Origin: JBBIRM01 sp964517975
Lineage (GTDB): Bacteria; Desulfobacterota; BSN033; UBA1163
Assembly (NCBI GenBank): GCA_964517975.1
Contig: CAZFDM010000102.1
Location: 1 to 13,284 of the forward strand
Direction: 5' to 3'
Length of the DNA: 13,284 nucleotides
Shown: positions 7,113 to 13,211 of the stretch, piece by piece
How positions within the stretch are numbered: the stretch's first letter is position 1
Layout: each line of letters opens with the position of its first letter
Program-made: the position numbers and the translations under genes
The notes under the pieces: model-generated
What the model saw: only the letters and a program-made list of their open reading frames with translations
The model's database searches: none
What the model was told of the DNA's origin: nothing

Positions 7113-7637
7113 ATCGTCAAAGACGTCAGGATTAATAGGGAGATACGGGCTAAAGAAGTGAGGGTCATCGACCCTGAGGGTAAACAGTTAGGGATTTTGC
7201 CACTGGCAGAAGCCCTTCGAACCTCCGCTCACTATGAGTTAGACTTGGTGGAGGTATCACCCAAATCAGACCCGCCCGTTTGTCGAATCATGGATTATGG
7301 GAAATTTAAATATCAGCAGAGCAAAAAGGCCCATGATGCGAAGAAGAAACAAGCCGTGATCCATGTCAAGGAGGTAAAATTAAGACCGAAGACAGAGGAA
7401 CATGATCTCCAATTCAAACTTCGGCATATTGAACGATTTTTGAAAGAGGGAAACAAGACCAAAGTGACCATTGTTTTCAGGGGGAGGGAGTTAGCCCATC
7501 CTGATTTAGGTAGAAATATGCTCAATCGAATCACGGAAGAGACCAAGACAATCGGAAGGATTGAACAGCCCCCTAAATTTGAAGGAAGAAATTTTACCAT
7601 GGTGATTGCCCCTCTCCAGCCCACAAAGGTAACCTAA
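7113..7637 (+). CDS. infC: Translation initiation factor IF-3, probably starting at AUC
   Basis: IF3 binds the 30S subunit, keeps it free of 50S and checks start codon and initiator tRNA. Both domains are present: the IF3-N region with RINREIRAKEVRVID and VCRIMDYGKFKYQQ, a lysine-rich linker, and the IF3-C region with KVTIVFRGREL. From ATC at 7113 the protein has 174 residues. I prefer this start because the strong AAGGAGG (7098-7104) lies eight bases before it, the ideal distance. The conventional GTG codons at 7104 (177 residues) and 7107 overlap or touch that Shine-Dalgarno sequence and are poor candidates. Non-canonical AUU/AUC starts are the known basis of infC autoregulation. The gene lies in the conserved order thrS-infC-rpmI-rplT. 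Confidence 0.96.
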   Translation: MVKDVRINREIRAKEVRVIDPEGKQLGILPLAEALRTSAHYELDLVEVSPKSDPPVCRIMDYGKFKYQQSKKAHDAKKKQAVIHVKEVKLRPKTEEHDLQFKLRHIERFLKEGNKTKVTIVFRGRELAHPDLGRNMLNRITEETKTIGRIEQPPKFEGRNFTMVIAPLQPTKVT

Positions 7638-7656
7638 AGACAAAAAGGAGGATGAC

Positions 7657-7854
7657 GTGCCAAAATTAAAAACCAATCGTGGAGCAGCGAAGCGATTTAA
7701 GAAGACTGGGACAGGAAAACTGAAGGCCAAAAGGGCTTTTGCTCGTCACATCCTGACCAAGAAATCGGCGAATCGGAAACGTGCCCTTCGAACCCCCAAA
7801 TTCGTTGATCAGACAGATGTCCGAGGGATTAAACGATTACTTCCATACCTTTAA
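7657..7854 (+). CDS. rpmI: 50S ribosomal protein L35
   Basis: A 65-residue, very basic protein beginning PKLKTNRGAAKRFKKTGTGKLK, the characteristic L35 N-terminus; size and lysine/arginine content fit the family. L35 is a small late-assembling component of the 50S subunit. The start is GTG at 7657 with AAGGAGG (7645-7651) five bases before it. An ATG at 7652 is in another frame and stops after five codons, so it is not the start. It follows infC by 19 bases and precedes rplT by 68, the standard IF3-L35-L20 arrangement, where L20 represses the ribosomal protein genes in Escherichia coli. Confidence 0.97.
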   Translation: MPKLKTNRGAAKRFKKTGTGKLKAKRAFARHILTKKSANRKRALRTPKFVDQTDVRGIKRLLPYL

Positions 7855-7855
7855 A

Positions 7856-7884
7856 GGTAAACGCTAAGGGCTTAAGGTTTTGCC
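7856..7884 (+). promoter_or_regulatory. Possible small hairpin in the rpmI-rplT spacer
   Basis: GGTAAAC (7856-7862) can pair with GTTTTGCC (7877-7884), with one G-U pair and one bulged U, around a 14-nt loop. It begins right after the rpmI stop. L20 operators exist in this gene cluster in other bacteria, but I cannot show that this stem mimics the L20 site on 23S rRNA. No U-tract follows, so it is not a terminator. Confidence 0.25.
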
Positions 7885-7922
7885 TGTAGTGAGAATTTAT
7901 CATTCGGAAGGAGAATTGGAAA

Positions 7923-8273
7923 ATGCCTCGAGTTAAAAGTGGACCAAAGACAAGGCGGAGAAGGAAGAAGATACTGAAAATGGCAAAAGGTTATGTCGGA
8001 GGGAGGAGTCGGCTCTATCGGACAGCAGTCGATGCGGTCCATCGAGCTCTGGCTTATGCCTATCGGGATAGGAGGGCCAGGAAAAGGGATTTTAGAAAGT
8101 TGTGGATTACCCGCATCAATGCAGCGGCAAGGCTCCATGGAATCTCCTACAGCCGTTTAATGGATTCGCTCAAAAAGGCCCATGTAGAATTGGATCGTAA
8201 GATTCTCGCAGATTTGGCGGTGAACGATCCACAGGCCTTCTCAAAGATTGCAGAGATGGCCAAGAGCCTATAG
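7923..8273 (+). CDS. rplT: 50S ribosomal protein L20
   Basis: L20 binds domain I of 23S rRNA and is essential for early 50S assembly. The 116 residues match the family length, with an arginine/lysine-rich N-terminal extension (PRVKSGPKTRRRRKKILKMA), then AKGYVGGRSRLYRTA and the helical C-terminal globular part with WITRINAAARLHGISYSRLM, all typical. The ATG is nine bases behind AAGGAG (7908-7913). In several bacteria L20 represses its own operon through mRNA structures that resemble its rRNA site; here the only candidate is a weak hairpin just after rpmI. No anomaly. Confidence 0.98.
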   Translation: MPRVKSGPKTRRRRKKILKMAKGYVGGRSRLYRTAVDAVHRALAYAYRDRRARKRDFRKLWITRINAAARLHGISYSRLMDSLKKAHVELDRKILADLAVNDPQAFSKIAEMAKSL

Positions 8274-8283
8274 GATCATTTGA

Positions 8284-8328
8284 CCTTCACTTCCTTTCTC
8301 ACTTTTTATCAAACCCGTTGGGTGAAGG
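8284..8328 (+). promoter_or_regulatory. Stem occluding part of the pheS ribosome binding site
   Basis: CCTTCAC (8284-8290) is perfectly complementary to GTGAAGG (8322-8328). The latter includes the first four bases of the pheS Shine-Dalgarno sequence AAGGAGG (8325-8331). The intervening 31 nt contain a small ACCC/GGGT hairpin (8313-8323) that overlaps the stem by two bases, so the two cannot both form completely. Translational control of pheS is an inference. Confidence 0.35.
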
Positions 8329-8340
8329 AGGAATGGCCTT

Positions 8341-9357
8341 TTGAAAGAAGAGTTGGAAAGAATTCGGCAAGAGACAATTGAGGCGTTATCCCAATCCGCC
8401 ACCTGGAAGGAAGTCTCGGAGATTCGAATTAAGGTCTTGGGGAGAAAAGGAAGTTTGACCCAGCTTCTTAAATCCCTGGGTAGACTCCCTGAGACCGAAC
8501 GAAAAGAGATAGGCAAGAGGGCCAATCAAGTCAAAGAAGAGTTGGAGGGAAAGATCGAAGAGGCTCTCTCCCTCATTAAAGAGAGAGAAAAAAAGACCTC
8601 CTTAGAAAGAGAAAAAATTGATGTAACCCTTCCAGGAAGATCCCTACCATTAGGGAAGAGACATCCCATCACGCAAATCCTTGATGAAGTCATTGATATC
8701 TTCTCCCGCCTTGGATTTGAAGTCGTCGAAGGTCCAGAGGTGGAATTGGATTACTATAACTTCGAAGCCCTGAACATCCCCAAAGGCCATCCAGCCAGGG
8801 AGATGCAGGCTACCTTCTTTATCTCCGATGATGTGGTCTTAAGAACCCATACCTCCCCTGTGGAAGTGAGAACGATGGAAAAGAGGCGACCACCAGTCCG
8901 GATCATCAGTCCTGGGGCAGTCTATCGATGCGATTCAGACCCAACCCATTCCCCGATGTTCCATCAAGTGGAAGGACTTCTGGTTGATAAAGGAATTACC
9001 TTTGCAGATTTGAAAGGAGTGTTGACCGCATTTGTCCAACAGATGTTTGGAAAAGGGACAAGATTGCGGTTTCGACCCAGTTTCTTCCCCTTTACGGAGC
9101 CAAGTGCAGAGGTGGATATCGAATGCTTCATCTGTCAGGGGAAAGGGTGTGGAGTCTGCTCCAATACAGGGTGGCTTGAGATCCTTGGGTCAGGGATGAA
9201 TGACCCTGCGATCTATCAATTTGTCAATTATGATCCCGAAGAGGTCACAGGGTTTGCCTTCGGGATGGGGATTGAACGGATCGCCATGCTCAAATTTGGG
9301 ATCAACGATATCCGACTCTTTTTCACCAACGATTTACGGTTTCTCAAACAGTTTTAA
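8341..9357 (+). CDS. pheS: Phenylalanyl-tRNA synthetase alpha subunit
   Basis: PheS carries the class II active site of the alpha2beta2 enzyme that attaches phenylalanine to tRNA-Phe. The 338 residues show an N-terminal coiled-coil arm (about 1-95) for tRNA binding, motif 2 around GAVYRCDSDPTHSPMFHQVEG (192-212), and motif 3 GFAFGMGIER (304-313), ending in NDLRFLKQF as usual. A cysteine insert C262-X2-C265-X4-C270-X2-C273 marks the variant found in many non-gammaproteobacterial PheS and may bind zinc. The start is TTG, chosen because AAGGAGG (8325-8331) lies nine bases before it; the ATG at 8333 is out of frame and stops after three codons. pheT follows 67 bases later. Confidence 0.97.
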   Translation: MKEELERIRQETIEALSQSATWKEVSEIRIKVLGRKGSLTQLLKSLGRLPETERKEIGKRANQVKEELEGKIEEALSLIKEREKKTSLEREKIDVTLPGRSLPLGKRHPITQILDEVIDIFSRLGFEVVEGPEVELDYYNFEALNIPKGHPAREMQATFFISDDVVLRTHTSPVEVRTMEKRRPPVRIISPGAVYRCDSDPTHSPMFHQVEGLLVDKGITFADLKGVLTAFVQQMFGKGTRLRFRPSFFPFTEPSAEVDIECFICQGKGCGVCSNTGWLEILGSGMNDPAIYQFVNYDPEEVTGFAFGMGIERIAMLKFGINDIRLFFTNDLRFLKQF

Positions 9358-9364
9358 AATAGGG

Positions 9365-9420
9365 ATTATGGATAACGAATTTAACTTCTGGATTCTGCCA
9401 TCCAAAATCTGAAATCGAGG
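9365..9420. repeat. Seven-base-phased spacer between pheS and pheT
   Basis: The spacer divides into eight 7-bp units starting at 9365, 9372, 9379, 9386, 9393, 9400, 9407 and 9414, each beginning AT or TT. The clearest are TTCTGGA and TTCTGCC (9386-9399), then ATCCAAA, ATCTGAA and ATCGAGG. TGGAT (9389-9393) and ATCCA (9400-9404) can form a small hairpin. The last unit contributes the GAGG of the pheT ribosome binding site. Periodicity is seen; common origin with the other heptad tracts is inferred. Confidence 0.45.
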
Positions 9421-9424
9421 TGCC

Positions 9425-11833
9425 ATGAAGGTCAGTCTGAATTGGCTTAAGGATTATGTAGATATTCCAATGGATTTGAAGGATCTGGTCAACCTTTTGA
9501 CCATGGGAGGTCTGGAGGTTGAAGAGGTCTCCCGGGTAGGGGAAGGGTTTGAGAAGGTCATTGTAGGGGAGATCGAATCCATCCAGAGGCATCCCAATGC
9601 GGATAGGCTCTCATGGGTGAAGGTAAAGACCGGCCAGGAGAATTTATCGATCGTCTGTGGAGCAACCAATATCAAGGAAGGCCAGAAGGTTCCCTTAGCC
9701 TTGGTTGGGGCCAAACTTCCCAACGGAATGGAGATCAAACGGTCAAAGATCAGAGGGGTTATGTCTGAGGGGATGCTCTGTTCCGAAATCGAGCTGGGTT
9801 TGGGGGAAGATGCCTCAGGGATCATGATCCTTTCACCTGATCTTCCTGTTGGAAGCGATCTGGGGGAGGCATTGGGGTTGAAAGATGTCATTCTCAATCT
9901 CAGCATTACTCCAAATCGACCTGACTGTCTCTGTGTGATTGGTGTGGCAAGGGAGATTGCAGCCCTCACCCATCAGAGGGTGAAGTACCCAGAGATTTCG
10001 CTTCCCGAGTGTGGAGAGGAGATTCACCAGAGAACCTCTGTTACCCTCCTGGACCCTGATTTATGCCCACGTTATGTAGTTAGGATGATCGAGGGAGTGA
10101 AGATTGGCCCCTCTCCGCTTTGGATGAAAAACCGTCTGGAAAAAGTAGGGATCCGATCGATTAACAATGTGGTCGATGTCACCAATTATGTCATGATGGA
10201 ATATGGTCAACCCCTTCATGCCTTCGATTTCGAACTGTTAGAGGAAGGAAGGATCGTTGTGCGGAGGGCAGAGGAAGGAGAAACATTTTTCACCCTGGAT
10301 GGGGTCAAAAGAACATTGAGCAAGGGAATGTTGATGATCTGTGATGGGGTCAAACCCGTTGCCATTGCAGGGGTGATGGGAGGTCTGAATTCAGAGATCA
10401 AAGAGGATACGAAGATCGTCCTTTTGGAGAGTGCCTATTTCAGCCCGATGGAGAACCGTTGGACGTCGAAACAACTGGGTCTTGAAACCGAAGCGGCCTA
10501 CCGGTTTGGGAGGGGTATCGATTATGGAGGGTGCGTCATTTCGGCCAACCGTGCTGCGCAGTTGATCCAGGAGTTAGCAGGTGGAAGGATTGTTGAAGGA
10601 GTCATTGATGCCTATCCTAAAGTCATTAAACCCAATCCTATTCGGTTAAGGGTCAAAAGGATTCATCAAGTTTTAGGAACAGAGATCCCTGCCGAGAAGG
10701 CCAAGGATTACTTAAAAAGTTTAGAGCTGGACATCACCGAAGGGAATGGTGAGTATTTTATGGTTCACCCTCCTTCTTTTCGGAGAGATTTGGAAAGGGA
10801 AATCGATCTCATCGAGGAGATTGCCAGGATGGATGGATATGGGAATATCCCCACCACCCTTCCACAGGGAGCTCCATCCGGAGAGGAGAGAAGTAAAGAA
10901 CTCCTAATAGAAAAGAAGGTCATAGACCTTCTGATTCACCAGGGCTATCACGAAGTGATCACTTATAGTTTTACCTCCCCGACTTCCTGCGACTTCATTG
11001 GTCTACCGCCCGATGACCCAAGGCGAAAACAGATCCGTATTCTCAACCCCCTTACGGAAGATTTTTCCGTGATGAGGACGAGCTTGATCCCTGGTTTGTT
11101 AGAGGTGGCTCGTTACAACCTTTCTCGAAAGAATCTAAATCTCAAATTTTTTGAGTTAAAGAAGGTCTTTCTTCACCAGGAAGGAGAAAAACTTCCAAAA
11201 GAGGTGAAGGTTCTCACCGGGCTGGCCATGGGAATGGATCAGGAACCCCATTGGGCCTATCCTCCAAGACCGATCGATTTTTATGACATCAAGGGTGCTT
11301 TGGAAAGCCTTTTTGAGGAACTCCAAATTAAGAGGATAGGATTTAAGAGGGCAGAGGATATTCCCTATCTCCATCCAGGAAAGGCTTCGAGGGTCTTCAT
11401 CGAAGAGAAGGAAGTGGGCGCCTTGGGAGAAGTTCACCCTGATGTGTTGAATCATTACGGGATTCCTGAGAGGGTTTATCTCTTTGAAATCGATTTTGAA
11501 GAATTGGTTCGTAGGGCAGGGGGGGCAAAGTGGTTTCAACCTTTGCCGAAATTTCCAGATGTCTTTCGAGATCTCTCCGTGGTGGTCGGAGAGGAGGTCG
11601 AGGCCGAAAAAATAGGAGAGGCGATATGGGGGCTTAGAGACCCCCTCATGAAGGAAGTTCGCCTTTTCGATGTCTATCAAGGGCCTCCTATCCCCAAGGG
11701 AAAAAAAGGGGTTTCCTACAGAATTCGATATCAGGCTCCTGATCGAACGTTAACGGATGAAGAGGTGAATCAGTTTCATGAGAAGGTTATCCTCCAATTA
11801 AGGGAGGTTTTTGGGGCGGAATTAAGATCGTAA
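9425..11833 (+). CDS. pheT: Phenylalanyl-tRNA synthetase beta subunit
   Basis: PheT is the large structural and editing subunit of phenylalanyl-tRNA synthetase; it recognises tRNA-Phe and hydrolyses Tyr-tRNA-Phe. The 802 residues are of standard bacterial length and order: N-terminal B1 part, EMAP/OB-type tRNA-binding domain (about 45-148, with HPNADRLS), B3/B4 editing domain (about 210-385), B5 domain (about 403-475), a catalytic-like core without active site (about 490-690), and a C-terminal ferredoxin-fold anticodon-binding domain (about 706-801, PLPKFPDVFRDLSVVV). The ATG has GAGG four bases upstream. The pairing with pheS in one transcript ensures equal amounts. ihfA starts 27 bases after the stop. 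Confidence 0.98.
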   Translation: MKVSLNWLKDYVDIPMDLKDLVNLLTMGGLEVEEVSRVGEGFEKVIVGEIESIQRHPNADRLSWVKVKTGQENLSIVCGATNIKEGQKVPLALVGAKLPNGMEIKRSKIRGVMSEGMLCSEIELGLGEDASGIMILSPDLPVGSDLGEALGLKDVILNLSITPNRPDCLCVIGVAREIAALTHQRVKYPEISLPECGEEIHQRTSVTLLDPDLCPRYVVRMIEGVKIGPSPLWMKNRLEKVGIRSINNVVDVTNYVMMEYGQPLHAFDFELLEEGRIVVRRAEEGETFFTLDGVKRTLSKGMLMICDGVKPVAIAGVMGGLNSEIKEDTKIVLLESAYFSPMENRWTSKQLGLETEAAYRFGRGIDYGGCVISANRAAQLIQELAGGRIVEGVIDAYPKVIKPNPIRLRVKRIHQVLGTEIPAEKAKDYLKSLELDITEGNGEYFMVHPPSFRRDLEREIDLIEEIARMDGYGNIPTTLPQGAPSGEERSKELLIEKKVIDLLIHQGYHEVITYSFTSPTSCDFIGLPPDDPRRKQIRILNPLTEDFSVMRTSLIPGLLEVARYNLSRKNLNLKFFELKKVFLHQEGEKLPKEVKVLTGLAMGMDQEPHWAYPPRPIDFYDIKGALESLFEELQIKRIGFKRAEDIPYLHPGKASRVFIEEKEVGALGEVHPDVLNHYGIPERVYLFEIDFEELVRRAGGAKWFQPLPKFPDVFRDLSVVVGEEVEAEKIGEAIWGLRDPLMKEVRLFDVYQGPPIPKGKKGVSYRIRYQAPDRTLTDEEVNQFHEKVILQLREVFGAELRS

Positions 11834-11860
11834 AGAATTTAAAGAAAGGAGGAGGCAGAG

Positions 11861-12151
11861 ATGACGAAGGTGGATATTGTGGAGGCCATTTATGAGAAGG
11901 TTGGATTTTCCAAAAAAGAAGTGGCCAAAATCGTTGAGTTAATCTTTGATCTTATTAAAGAGACGCTCAAAACTGAGGATAAGATCAAAATCTCAGGGTT
12001 TGGAAATTTTGTGGTCCGAAAGAAGAGGGCGAGGCGGGGCCGAAACCCACAGACAGGGGGGGACATCGAAATCTCCCCACGAAGGATTCTGACGTTTAAA
12101 CCCAGCCAGGTGTTAAGGGCCGCCCTCAACCGAAAAGAGACTCAGACCTAA
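11861..12151 (+). CDS. ihfA: Integration host factor subunit alpha
   Basis: IHF is a heterodimeric DNA-bending nucleoid protein acting in site-specific recombination, replication and sigma54 promoters. This 96-residue DNABII protein has the helical dimerisation half (1-42), the KISGFGNFVVRKKRARRGRNPQTG segment that forms the beta-arm with R61-N62-P63, the intercalating proline motif, and a C-terminal helix. Position directly behind pheT is the classical place of ihfA in proteobacteria and supports alpha rather than beta or HU. AAAGGAGG lies just before the ATG, giving a strong ribosome binding site. The partner ihfB is not in this window. An HU-like homodimer remains possible but less likely. 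Confidence 0.93.
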   Translation: MTKVDIVEAIYEKVGFSKKEVAKIVELIFDLIKETLKTEDKIKISGFGNFVVRKKRARRGRNPQTGGDIEISPRRILTFKPSQVLRAALNRKETQT

Positions 12152-12163
12152 TTGGATTGAAAA

Positions 12164-12194
12164 GGGGGAATAAGAGTCGTTTTTTTATTCCTCT
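12164..12194 (+). promoter_or_regulatory. Hairpin in the ihfA-merR spacer
   Basis: Ten bases at 12164-12173 pair with 12185-12194 (GGAATAA with TTATTCC as the core, plus two G-C and two G-U pairs) around an 11-nt loop rich in U. It ends 11 bases before the AGGAG of the downstream gene. The U-run is in the loop, not after the stem, so it is not a standard terminator; an attenuator or processing site is possible. Confidence 0.35.
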
Positions 12195-12215
12195 GACTGA
12201 AGGTGAGGAGAAATC

Positions 12216-12620
12216 TTGGTGAGGCCGGTAAAGTATCCAGAAGATGAGAATGTCATTTCCTCCGATCGGCTCTATTACCGAATTGGAGAGATCAGCCGGA
12301 TTACAGGTCTTAAGCCCCATGTCCTACGTTATTGGGAGTCGGAGTTTAAAATCATTAAACCCTATAAAGGGGGATCCCTACAACGCCTCTATCGGAAGAG
12401 AGATTTAGACCTTATCTTGAAGATAAAAAAACTTCTCTATGAAGAGGGATTTACTATTGCTGGGGCGAAGAAAAAGATTCGAGATCTGGAAAGGAAAGAG
12501 AACAGGCAGACGAATTTGAGGTTGATTGGGAAACGTCCCAATGGAAAAGACCGTGAACTTTTAGTTGCAATTCGTGAGGAGTTGATAGGGATTAAAAAGA
12601 TGTTGGAAGAGATGCAATGA
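12216..12620 (+). CDS. MerR-family transcriptional regulator
   Basis: A 134-residue protein with an N-terminal winged-helix MerR domain: YYRIGEISRITGLKPHVLRYWE (about 20-41) is the helix-turn-helix, followed by wing and helices to about residue 87 including GFTIAGAKKKI. The C-terminal part is short, charged and coiled-coil-like (EELIGIKKMLEEM), without the cysteines expected of metal sensors. The target and effector are unknown. Genes of this type sit behind ihfA in deltaproteobacteria, so the placement is conserved rather than accidental. AGGAG (12206-12210) precedes both TTG at 12216 and an in-frame GTG at 12219; the GTG, at eight bases, fits slightly better. The next gene begins 16 bases after the stop. 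Confidence 0.9.
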   Translation: MVRPVKYPEDENVISSDRLYYRIGEISRITGLKPHVLRYWESEFKIIKPYKGGSLQRLYRKRDLDLILKIKKLLYEEGFTIAGAKKKIRDLERKENRQTNLRLIGKRPNGKDRELLVAIREELIGIKKMLEEMQ

Positions 12621-12636
12621 GACAAAGGAGCATGTT

Positions 12637-13104
12637 ATGAATTGGGTGGTCAGCTGTACCGTCTGTGGGAGCTCCTATGTATATGAGTCAGGGCAGGGGC
12701 TTCCCGATATGTGCCCGGTCTGTTCTGAGAAGGGAAAGAAGGAGGTAAAAAAATTTTTAGAGAAAGAACAGAAGAGAAAAGAGATGATTGCCATCACCAC
12801 GCCTGAATTCGTCAATCGGAAGATTGTTAAGACCCTGGGCCTTGTCTCCCATGAACACATCTTTGGAGTGGGTCTGGTTAAGGAGTTAGACTTGAAAAAA
12901 TTTAATGGAGGGATTGCCCTTTCCTGGGAGGAGAAAGTCAACTCAGGGAGAGACCTTTCGATCAGGGCCATCGAAGATGAGGCCCTTGAGATGGGAGGAA
13001 ATGCAGTGGTAGGAGTGGACATCACCTATCAAGTCTTGGGATTTCATAACGATATGGTGATGATGCTCATTGGGGCTAAAGGGACAGCGGTGGTTGTCGA
13101 CTAA
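12637..13104 (+). CDS. Zinc-ribbon plus YbjQ/UPF0145-domain protein, function unknown
   Basis: A 155-residue soluble protein in two parts. The N-terminus holds two CXXC knuckles, C7/C10 and C26/C29, resembling a small zinc ribbon (SCTVC and MCPVC). After a lysine/glutamate-rich linker (33-48), residues about 50-153 look like the YbjQ (UPF0145) domain: ITTPEF, KTLGLVSHEHIFG, a SIRAIEDEALEMGGNAVVGVDITY segment and a C-terminal strand with GAKGTAVVV. YbjQ proteins are known as oligomers of unclear function, sometimes described as heavy-metal-binding. There is no signal peptide or membrane segment. AAGGAG lies six bases before ATG, and the gene is 16 bases behind the merR-like gene, so co-transcription is likely. 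No specific role can be assigned. Confidence 0.75.
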   Translation: MNWVVSCTVCGSSYVYESGQGLPDMCPVCSEKGKKEVKKFLEKEQKRKEMIAITTPEFVNRKIVKTLGLVSHEHIFGVGLVKELDLKKFNGGIALSWEEKVNSGRDLSIRAIEDEALEMGGNAVVGVDITYQVLGFHNDMVMMLIGAKGTAVVVD

Positions 13105-13187
13105 GAAGATCTCTGAGAAAATCTGTATAAACCTAGCCCAAAATAAGGTTCATCCGACTTTTCAGTGGGTAACCTGTTAAGGTAAAA

Positions 13188-13211
13188 TGGCTCTAGGGAG
13201 GACTGGAGCCA
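13188..13211 (+). promoter_or_regulatory. Hairpin presenting the transposase Shine-Dalgarno sequence in its loop
   Basis: TGGCTCTAG (13188-13196) pairs with CTGGAGCCA (13203-13211) over nine base pairs with a single G-U. The six-base loop GGAGGA is the ribosome binding site, and the final paired base is the A of the ATG. An in-frame ATG at 13187, with AAGG shortly upstream, would add eight residues and place the hairpin inside the coding region; the family-like N-terminus favours 13211. Confidence 0.6.

Noticed and set aside
8280..8342. Phe-rich leader peptide for pheST attenuation, read in frame with the rplT stop from TTG 8280
   Set aside because: Phe codons are expected in such a T-rich spacer; there is only a weak AGGA, no terminator hairpin with U-tract, and the frame runs on past the pheS start instead of stopping in a leader.
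9454..9969. 171-codon open frame on the minus strand inside pheT
   Set aside because: It lies antisense to the conserved tRNA-binding region of pheT, shows no recognisable domain and has no supporting ribosome binding context.
11156..11680. 174-codon open frame on the minus strand inside pheT
   Set aside because: Shadow of the pheT 3' half, whose own frame is fully conserved; low-complexity composition and no domain.
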